NCBI GenBank assembly: GCA_964019695.1
Contig: OZ026527.1
Span: 79,340,831 to 79,404,830, forward strand
DNA from: Loripinus fragilis
Taxonomy: Eukaryota > Mollusca > Bivalvia > Lucinida > Lucinidae
DNA length: 64,000 nucleotides
Direction: 5' to 3'
Below the pieces are notes generated by a model. That model made no database searches and had not been told where the DNA came from. It saw only the letters and a list, made by a program, of their open reading frames with translations. Shown here piece by piece: positions 57,051-64,000 of the stretch (position 1 is its first letter; each line of letters starts with the position of its first letter). Made by a program: the position numbers and the translations under genes.

Positions 57051-58663
57051 GAGAAAGTTGAGTAAACAGTTGAAAGTTACCTATATAATTATGATAATGT
57101 TTGATGTAACTCCTATGATACCGCTTTATAACGGTTTCTACCTGTTTCCCCTTTCACATGCTGTAAATTCGAATCGTCTGATCTTTGATCCGTCTGAGTT
57201 GAAATTCACCAATACACCACCACAGTCTGATGCCCATCTGAATCTAGTCAGCACACGGTGTTGGGGACACTATGGGCCCGCCAGTGAAACGTCATTCGAA
57301 TGTTGTTGCGCTGACGGGCTGATCATGGCCGCTTTTAGATGTTAAGCAGGAAATAAGAACATATGCCCCAGGCCCTGGAAGGGTTTTTAGGGATACAGGG
57401 ATAGTGGCCAAAAACTTAAAGAGATATGGGATTTTTTTGTAAATATTTCAATTTCCGTAGTCTGATACGGATGCACAACTTTGTGGCTACAGGTTTTGAC
57501 GTATCAACCAAGGAATAGATAGGAAGGGAGCCTTTTGATGACATGAGCGCTATGGTCTGTTACGGTCTAATACGGAACACCACGGTTAAATACAGGAACT
57601 ACAGTTGTGCTAAGACTAAAGGTAACACCAAGTGCACTCCGTGTTCACTACAGATAAACTTCATCTAGACTTCAAAGTTCACTACTAGTGAACGTCATAG
57701 TGCACTATTGTGCACTAGGTAGTGGACACCATGTGAACTAGACATATCAATAGTCTTATATGCATAACCAAGGCGTCTCTTGCTATCTAGACATTGATGA
57801 TTATAAGAGATGAATACCAATTTATAATAAAATATATAAATTAGGAATATATTTTTCATCCATTATTTCATTCATTTTTTTCCTTACATTTCATTCAATT
57901 TTAATAAATGAAATATCCATTCGTTCATCCATTCATAGTTCCTATAAGTAGCAGTCTGATCTGGGTCCACACTGTTTGTCTCTACACTTATATTTATCAA
58001 TGAAGAAAATGCATGCAGCAGACGACTGAAGCAGATAACATTTTCAGATGCATTTTTAGAGGTGCTTTAAGTTAAAAAAATGATAATAAATTACTTTCTT
58101 ATGATCTACTTTTCTTCATTTTCTTTTCTTTAATAATAATTGTGAATTTTTTTAGATGAAATTTGATGATTTTTATTATAAACTAATATTGGTTTTTAAA
58201 TTTAAAGATTCCTATTGTTTCATTTTATTGGCCATTAAACAAAGACTTACCACCTGTTCATTTAACTGATCTGGAAGCAAACTGTTTGTAAATTCCAGGC
58301 GACAAAATAATTTACTGTGAAGTACAATGTAAATATATAACAAATTAACCTTTACCATCTTAGGCCCATACATAATATTTCAAAAAGTGTAGATCAAGAC
58401 CAGTATCTATAACAGTTTTGTCGTCCTCTGAATGTGTATCATAGTGCAAAATGTTTAGAAGTTGTTAAATAGACAGGTCTATGCAATTAAAGTAGACCCA
58501 GATCAGGATGCTCCTGATTGTTTACATTGTTTGCTTTTAGGTATAATAGCCTTAAAAGCATCAGGGCGTGACTGCACTAACAATAATGAACTGCTCCATA
58601 AAATAGGGGTTTTACAACGTTATGACATGGAGTTATTCGTATTTACAAGAGAACTTTATAATC
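57051..58663. other. No gene seen; short palindromes and solitary C-type hairpin halves
   Basis: GTTCACTA-C-TAGTGAAC (57677-57693) is a perfect palindrome inside a cluster of related 'gtgcact'/'gttcacta' motifs. 'gcagtctgatctgggtcc' (57951) and 'acccagatcaggatgctcc' with 'tttacattgtttgctttt' (58496-58545) resemble single array C monomers. A 115-codon frame at 56998-57345 and a 172-codon frame at 58462-58980 have no recognisable domains; the latter overlaps the tRNA-like sequence and the transposase remnant in another frame. Confidence 0.4.
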
Positions 58664-58760
58664 GATTCGATGGCGCAGTTAGTATAACGGTTTTACTCAG
58701 AGAGACTAATAACAAGGCTGATGGTTCGAGCCCCACTATAATCTTTTTTATTTTCTTATT
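58664..58760 (+). other. tRNA-like pseudogene or SINE head with T-run
   Basis: TGGCGCAGTTAGTATAACGG (A box region, from 58671) and GGTTCGAGCCCC (B box, from 58723) have normal tRNA spacing. The presumed acceptor strands GATTCGA and TATAATC pair at five of seven positions and the T stem at three of five, so it is degraded. A T-rich tract with a run of about 15 T follows and would terminate pol III transcription. Confidence 0.55.
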
Positions 58761-58874
58761 TTTTTTTTTTTTTGCTTTCGCAAATATGCAGGAAATTTTT
58801 CGTGATTTACATGTTTGCAGAAAAAAAGCATGTTTGATGTCTTATGCACATGTAAAGCGACTTCACTCAGTACA

Positions 58875-59410
58875 ATGGCGAAGCTTGTATGGGGATACAG
58901 CGACGATGCAGGAGCTATTATTGGAAATGTGTACACGTTCTGCACGATGGAAAAGAAGTCTGGAAGGAAACTGTCATTGAATCGTGTATTGGACAGGACT
59001 GCAGCACTCACTGGCGTTAGCAGATCAAACGCTCAGAAAATTGTGGAAGAGAAGAAGGCACAGGATGAGCAGCAACAACCAAAGCAACCACCGTCACCTA
59101 AGTCGAAAGTGTAACTGGATGACTTTGACCAGGGTGTTGTACGGAGATCATCACCAGCATGTACTCAACCCTTGATAACATCAGAACAGAGTTCAAACAG
59201 AGTATTGGTTACACTGGCAGCAAGGGTCGTCTTCGCAAATATCTTCAAATGAAGTTTGCTTACACACGCTGTGGGGTGAATCGAAAAGTGCTGATGGAGA
59301 GACAAGATGTAGTTCTCAGCAAGATCATATACCTTCGCAGGGTCAGGGAATTGAGAGGGGCAGGTTGCACAGTCGTTTATACAACAGCAGAATATACAAC
59401 AGCAAATTAA
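58875..59410 (+). pseudogene. IS630/Tc1-type (DDE_3-like) transposase fragment, broken
   Basis: From the ATG at 58875 the frame reads a short N-terminal region, then a helix-turn-helix-like part with RTAALTGVSRSNAQKIVEE. This resembles the 'RTAAATGISRRTV'-style DNA-binding segment of IS630/Tc1-like elements as I recall the family. A stop (59112-59114) follows a lysine-rich linker. In the same frame after it comes LDDFDQGVVR, a hallmark of the next family segment. A frameshift near 59145 moves to the frame read by 59159-59410, which contains IGYTGSKGRLRK, NRKVLMERQDVV and then VYTTAEYT. The last aligns with the first catalytic-Asp strand (typically VYxDE), but the Asp is replaced by Thr. The copy ends there, so the rest of the catalytic domain is absent. 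It is non-functional. The family assignment is by motif memory only. Confidence 0.6.
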
Positions 59411-59574
59411 AACACCCAAAAACTTATTTTATAACATATAAAACTAACTTTCCTATCCGCTGCTTGCTTAAAGTATAGATGTAGATGAAGACCATGCCAT
59501 TTACATGGCCTTATAAAATGAATCTAAGTTTCAACAAAACATTCTTTTACTGTTTAAGAAAAAGACTATCCGCA
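59411..59574. other. No gene seen
   Basis: A+T-rich flank downstream of the transposase remnant; no continuation of the domain is seen in any frame. Confidence 0.5.
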
Positions 59575-59825
59575 CAGTCTGGGCCACATTCCTTGTTATT
59601 CACATCAGTGTCAGACTGTTTGGGTCTACACTTCTGGTCCTGATCAGGGTCCGAACGTTTGCCAAGGTTATCAGCAGACGACAAAAGTCACCGCGAGTGA
59701 CAGTCTGATCAGCGCCTTTGTTATTCACATCAGTGTCAAACTGTGAACCGACAAAATGTTGATCCTGATTAGGGCTCAAACTTACTTAGGTTATCAGCAG
59801 ACGACAAAAGTCGCAGTGAGCAAGG
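59575..59825. repeat. ~125-bp imperfect tandem duplication
   Basis: 'acagtctg...cctttgttattcacatcag' style sequence followed by 'gatcctgatcaggg'-like and 'ggttatcagcagacgacaaa' blocks appears twice. Copy 1 is about 59575-59699 and copy 2 about 59700-59825. Copy 2 starts with GTCTGATCAGCGCCTTTG, the right arm of the hairpin family seen at 61-63 kb. Confidence 0.75.
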
Positions 59826-60740
59826 ATTAATTTATATAGGTTAAATATGAAAGAACCTGTGTAATGTCCTCATAAAAACCCGAGATTTACGTGTGCGTCG
59901 GTCCGATTTTGTTGCATGTGATTGTCTAACAGTGATAACCTTTTCAAACAATTTAGACCCTGATCAGGCTCGACAAAATGCTGCGTCTGACAGGAGTCTG
60001 CAGGATTCAGATATTATTATTATTTATTTCAGTGAATAACTTAGCTTGGGCAGTGTCTAAACAGAAAATTATGTTATGTTTTTCTTGCTTAATTTTATCA
60101 TTTTGTCTCAGTAAAAATATAATAAGACAGAATATGCACTAAATTTCTTTCTCGATAAGAACTAGACTGGCATCAGTCCACTAAATATATATAATTACAT
60201 TTAAAATTATATTTAACTATGAAAAAAAATCATCTTCTAAAAATTCTATCCTCTCTGATAGTCAAATTTAGTGATGTCCAAGCCAGAACTTCTACTTCCA
60301 AGTAAAGTTTATAAATTGCTATCTAAGAGAGATTATCAGTTTTACTAAAAAGTTGACATTAGAGACTGGGGCCAGTCTAGATAAGAACATGAGAGCAAAT
60401 AGCTTTGGGCCATAAATCCTTAAGTTTGAGCTTTTTCACACAGATGATCAAACTCCCGCTATGCCAGGTAGAGCTGACCACATCGAAAAACGGAAATTAT
60501 CCCATCCCTTTGCTGATAAGTTAGCCTGAGTTCCAGTCTGATCATTTTTTCTTCTTTTTTATTTTCCCGTTACTTGGTCAATATTAATCGAAATCAATAA
60601 CGGACAACCGATACCTTTGATGTTGTATTTTTTAGAATATTAGCATTAGAAAATATTGTCAAAATATTGACGACTGGACCCAGGCTATCGGACAGTATGC
60701 TTTGCAAATAGTTTGTACCCAAATCAGGCCCAACAGAACA
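59826..60740. other. No gene seen
   Basis: A+T-rich with scattered remnants such as 'gaccctgatcaggctcgac' near 59956 and 'acccaaatcaggcccaacag' near 60718, which resemble the dispersed repeats at 1500 and 6680. Confidence 0.4.
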
Positions 60741-60756
60741 CAAGGCCGTCGTCGCC

Positions 60757-60793
60757 GGTCCGGCAGGACGGCGAGCGCCGGACCACTTTTTTG
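60757..60793 (+). other. GC-rich hairpin followed by T-run
   Basis: GGTCCGGC (60757-60764) pairs perfectly with GCCGGACC (60777-60784) across 12 bases. Six T's follow from 60788. It stands out as GC-rich in A+T-rich DNA. The shape is like an intrinsic terminator, but in a eukaryotic context that meaning does not apply. Confidence 0.6.
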
Positions 60794-60859
60794 GCAGAGT
60801 ATGCTTTCCGCCGTGTCCCTTTTTCTCGTTTCGGCTCATTTTACTTTTTACTCTGATTT

Positions 60860-61400
60860 TGCATCGCACAGCCTTAGTAGCTTTAGTAGCTACCCCTGTG
60901 CATCGCACAGCCTTAGTAGCTAACCCTTGTGCATCGCACAGCCTTAGTAGCCTTAGTAGCTAACCCTCTGCATTGCACAGACTTACTGAGCCACAACATG
61001 AGATTTCCAACAGTGTGGTATCGCACAGCCTTAGTAGCCTAAGAAGCTAACCCTTTGCATCGCACAGCCTTAGTAGCTTTAGTAGCTAACCCTGTGCCTC
61101 GCACAGCCTTAGTAGCTAACCCTGTGCATGGCACAGCCTTAGTACTACCCCTGTGCATCGCACAGCCTTAGTAGCCTTAGTAGCTAACCCTGTGCATCGC
61201 ACAGCCTTAGTAGCCTTAGTAGCTAACCCTGTGCATCGCACAGCCTTAGTAGCTAACCCTGTGCATCGCACAGCCTTAGTAGCTACCCCTGTGCATCGCA
61301 CAGCCTTAGTAGCCTTAGTAGCTAACCCTGTGCATCGCACAGCTTTAGTAGCCTTAGTAGCTAACCCTGTGCATTGCACAGACTTACTGAGCCACAACAT
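60860..61400. repeat. 30/39-bp compound satellite (GTGCATCGCACAGCCTTAGT)
   Basis: The unit is GTGCATCGCACAGCCTTAG + TAGCTAACCCT (30 bp), optionally extended by a 9-bp 'TAGCCTTAG' duplication to 39 bp; both lengths alternate. The unit contains a small inverted repeat GTGC-ATC-GCAC. Both lengths are multiples of three, so open frames of 94-124 codons run on both strands (61116-61400 minus, 61153-61527 plus) with 10- or 13-residue periodicity. Near-identical 'gcacagacttactgagccac' plus 'aacatgagatttccaaca' segments at 60969-61020 and 61372-61424 mark a larger duplication of the array. Confidence 0.93.
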
Positions 61401-61433
61401 GAGATTTCCAACAATGTGGTATGTTCAACTAGG

Positions 61434-61480
61434 CAAGGCTCAAATCAGCCTGTGCACTTGCAGTCTGATCAGAGCCTTTG
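61434..61480. other. Dispersed GATCAGAC-type hairpin, copy 1
   Basis: The left arm starts 'caaggctcaaatcagcctg' and the right arm is 'cagtctgatcagagcctttg'. They pair imperfectly around a short centre. A 'catgagatttccaacaatgt' segment lies just upstream, the same partner sequence as in the TIR element at 62901. Confidence 0.65.
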
Positions 61481-62730
61481 CTAGTCGCATAAATATTTGT
61501 GTATTAAGCTATACTGACAAAACATGATTTGGAGTTTCTAAGTTTAAAAGAGACAGCACCGGCTCGCCAGTCTTACACTTGCCAAAATACCTCCGTGTTG
61601 GAAACCACATCATGGCTCAAACCCCTGGAATAGCTAGCCCTTCACACAGACACTATTGTTTGTTTTGATTGATGAATTGTTCCTTACCTCTGTTAGTGTT
61701 TCTCTTCGTCTTGGTATTTAAAACTTAATGTGGCATTTCCTGGTCATATTAACTTCTTGTCATACTGTTTTATGAACAAGGAGCCACATATAATCCTGAT
61801 CATTGTATGGTATTTAACACCCGTATATCTCTGATATACAGACTCTGGCAGCAGAGGATTATCTTGAGATAAAATCAAACGAATAACACAGGATTTAGAG
61901 TTGATTAACTTCTAGATAGTCATTATTACTGTTGTGTAATTCTAATTCCCTATGGCGAGGAATAAGGAATATTTCAATGTTGTATCTCTTTGGGGACTGT
62001 TAAGACTGTGTAACACAGCTATCAAACAATTGACGTATGCAGCAGTATTTAACACAATTTTTTGTCTGAATTTAACTCACTTTTAAGAGAATAATGTTCC
62101 CTGTCACATTTTTGTTTAGATAAGTTATATTAGGATACCTTAATAACAATTTGATTTTTTTTCCTTTATAATTTTTTTCTTCTTTAAATTTTCTGTAAAA
62201 ATTGTGTTAACTATTACCACATACCTGAATATGTTTGTTATGGATCTGATCAAAGTTCATGGAGAAGGGTGACTTAATGCAACCCAATGACAAAGGAGAA
62301 AACAAAACATATAAAATGTTCATGAATTTATTGACAACATGAAAGTCAAAACAAAATCTGTAACTATACTAAAATTGGTAACTCAACCCAAAATATGGTG
62401 TAGCACAGCATATACTACATTGTGCATCCAGTGAAAACTCAGATCAACCTGTTCATACACCAAACCTGATTACAGTGTTTATTGGTCCCACAAGTAAGGT
62501 TAAATGTTAAATTGTTCTAAGCTCTCTATCGAACAATGAATACTCTGATCAAACTAGGTGTAAATGCCGGCTGATCTGATTTTTCACTTCATACATATAT
62601 GGGCCACGACGCAACAAAATCTGTCTTCTGGGTTTCAGTAAAAGCAATTTTCAATCAAGTCTCCTCTAGCTAGAAAATTTAAAATTTGATTGAAGTAGGT
62701 TTAGATATAATAATTTCCAATAAGGGAATA
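61481..62730. other. No gene seen
   Basis: A+T-rich sequence without long frames, tandem repeats or RNA genes that I can recognise. 'tgggccacgacgcaac' near 62600 may be a decayed remnant of the TIR sequence at 62901. Confidence 0.4.
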
Positions 62731-62732
62731 AT

Positions 62733-62790
62733 AAAGGAGCTGATCAGACTGCATTGGTGGGCAGGCTGATCTGCACCTTTGTTGTTCGTG
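62733..62790. other. Dispersed GATCAGAC-type hairpin, copy 2
   Basis: 'aaaggagctgatcagactgc' and 'gcaggctgatctgcaccttt' form imperfect complementary arms, followed by 'gttgttcgtg'. It is the same family as copies at 61434 and 63050. Confidence 0.65.
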
Positions 62791-62900
62791 AACCGCCGAA
62801 TCAAGTTTTTCACATGTCGCAGCCCATGTGATAACTACAAAAAGTGCTGTGATCCAGCTAAAAAAACAATTACAGAGAATAGCAGTTAATTTGCACAGTA

Positions 62901-63147
62901 TATGAGCCGTGACATGTGATTTCCAACAATGTGGTATTTTGACATAATAAGTAGATTCAGACAAGCCTTTGCAGCCTCTTTTTTCGATTAAAAACTCCAA
63001 ATGATGTTCAGTCAGTAGCTTAACAGTCATGGAATATTCAAGCGACTTGCAAAGGCTCTGATCAGACTGGGCATATGCCCAGGCTGGCCTGAGCCTTTGT
63101 TGGTTGCATATACCACATTGTTCGAAATCTCATGTCGTGACTCATAT
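62901..63147. mobile_element. 247-bp TIR element with nested central hairpin
   Basis: The left end (62901-62937: TATGAGCCGTGACATGTGAT then TTCCAACAATGTGGTAT) is matched in reverse complement by the right end (63109-63147: ATACCACATTGTTCGAAATC then TCATGTCGTGACTCATA), with a few mismatches over ~37 bp. A second inverted repeat is nested inside at 63050-63099. No frame is supported. It is best read as a MITE or foldback element; related terminal sequence occurs at about 60985-61020 and 61388-61424. Confidence 0.8.
63050..63099. other. Dispersed GATCAGAC-type hairpin, copy 3 (perfect central palindrome)
   Basis: Two 25-base arms meet without a loop: CAAAGGCTCTGATCAGACTG + GGCAT on the left, and ATGCC + CAGGCTGGCCTGAGCCTTTG on the right. 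They are complementary at 21 of 25 positions. The inner CTGGGCATATGCCCAG is a perfect 16-base palindrome. Confidence 0.85.
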
Positions 63148-63402
63148 TTGATTCAATGAACAACCAAAATTGTCAACTAAGAGTCTTGTAAAAAGTTCAA
63201 TTAATTCTTTTATCCTTTCTAGAACAGAGATTCATGAACAATTAGTAAAATAAACAGTGAAGACCCATATGAAATGGTGCAGAATGTTGTATTTAATCAG
63301 GCTCTACACTGTTTGCTTTGACCAAATCAATCTTCAACAAAGCTAAATGTGTTTGCAAATTATAACTTTTCATCCCTCCATATATACATTTTTTTGCTTG
63401 TT

Positions 63403-63572
63403 TGTTTGTTTGATTTGATTCTTTATGTCCCATCAACAATCTTTCAGTTAAACAGGGACGGGTCTTCCAGCACTAGGCTAGGATAAATGTGTCTTGCTCA
63501 AGGACCACAACACAGTGACACCAGTGAGGCTCAAACCCCTGGCCCTTCAGTCTTGAGTCAAGCCACTGAGCT
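63403..63572 (-). mobile_element. S2 SINE with damaged head
   Basis: The 3' half is well preserved (plus strand: 'tgatttgattctttatgtcc', 'catcaacaatctttcagtt', 'cacaacacagtgacaccag'). In the head the B box (GGTTTGAGCC-like) remains, but part of the A box region is lost ('gagtcaagccactgagc', missing the 'actctac' block). Confidence 0.85.
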
Positions 63573-64000
63573 TGTATCTATAGAAATTTCCATTTGTATA
63601 GAAAAGGTTTACGGTAAACGATCTAAAAATTCGAACACTAATTTTTTTTTATTTTCCCCGCTGTTCGTAATTTTAGAAATTACGTTTCAGAAAAAATGCT
63701 AGTTTTCGTAATTTTAGAATGTGGTCTTTATCAAGGGCAAAAACGGTATATATGCATGTAAATGTGGTAGGAACATGTTGAAAGCACGGCAATATGATTC
63801 TGCGCTATCTACTCATTTTTCTTTTCAACCGCTACTAAATTCTTGTGGACTGAGTCAGTAAAATGTCCAGGGCGTGCGGAAATAGCCAAGTCGAGACCCA
63901 GGCACGTGCATGTTATGTCACTCAATTTAATTACAAGTTGTAAAAGTCCACTTATTTAACCTCGGACTACCGATGAATCGCTACACTTTTGTTTTTCCTT
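63573..64000. other. No gene seen
   Basis: A small inverted repeat CGTAATTT-TAG-AAATTACG lies at about 63667-63685. Nothing else is recognisable. Confidence 0.4.

Noticed and set aside
58664..58740. Functional tRNA gene
   Set aside because: The boxes are good, but acceptor and T stems pair only partly and no sound anticodon arm is seen. A pseudogene or SINE head is more likely.
58462..58980. 172-codon plus-strand frame
   Set aside because: It crosses the tRNA-like sequence and its T-run and reads the transposase remnant out of frame. No domain is recognised.
60860..61400. Telomeric repeat because of CTAACCCT motifs
   Set aside because: CTAACCCT occurs once per 30- or 39-bp unit and is never in tandem. 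It is not telomere sequence.
61116..61527. 94- and 124-codon frames over the 30/39-bp satellite
   Set aside because: Unit lengths divisible by three explain the openness on both strands.

Overview
This window looks like metazoan nuclear DNA, most probably from a bivalve mollusc. It is A+T-rich and has no compact coding genes or operons. It carries tRNA-derived SINEs, short inverted-repeat elements and very large tandem arrays. The bivalve assignment is inference: it rests on my recollection of bivalve repeat style (hairpin-headed elements ending in a GGACACATTTCTAGT-like tail, and dispersed GATCAGAC hairpins), not on a search. I found no intact host protein-coding gene. The only protein-level homology I can support is a decayed IS630/Tc1-type transposase fragment at about 58.9-59.4 kb.

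Layout. 0-11 kb is a mosaic of dispersed repeats: a family with ~159-bp internal tandem units, two TIR elements, two SINE families and a 3 x 60-bp repeat. 11.0-12.3 kb is a 75-bp satellite. 12.29-25.2 kb is a macrosatellite (array A) with five complete ~2352-bp units plus a decaying sixth, each with internal 118-bp sub-repeats. 25.2-27.5 kb holds the decayed edge of A and older related repeats. 27.6-32.4 kb is array B, with ~1.04-kb units, one interrupted by a SINE with a clear target-site duplication. 32.4-38.7 kb is array C, with ~675-bp units each made of six ~112-bp palindrome-bearing monomers. At 38.7 kb array C breaks off inside a monomer and joins two more B units, which lead through the same B/C breakpoint into a second C array (40.26-48.0 kb). 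This indicates a tandem duplication of a B-plus-C block. 48.0-54.7 kb is a 68-bp minisatellite (array D, about 98-99 copies) with its own 1563-bp higher-order period. 54.7-64 kb returns to dispersed repeats: tRNA-like sequences, the transposase remnant, a 30/39-bp satellite, a 247-bp TIR element and several related hairpins.

Repeats at several scales dominate the window. The most distinctive signal is array C: a hexameric higher-order satellite whose monomers carry GATCAGAC...GTCTGATC inverted repeats. Similar hairpins occur singly on the right side of the window, so the satellite may have grown from a dispersed hairpin element. Array edges are consistently more diverged than their interiors, as expected under unequal exchange and gene conversion. 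Long open frames inside the arrays exist only because a repeat period is a multiple of three or lacks stops; they are not annotated as genes.
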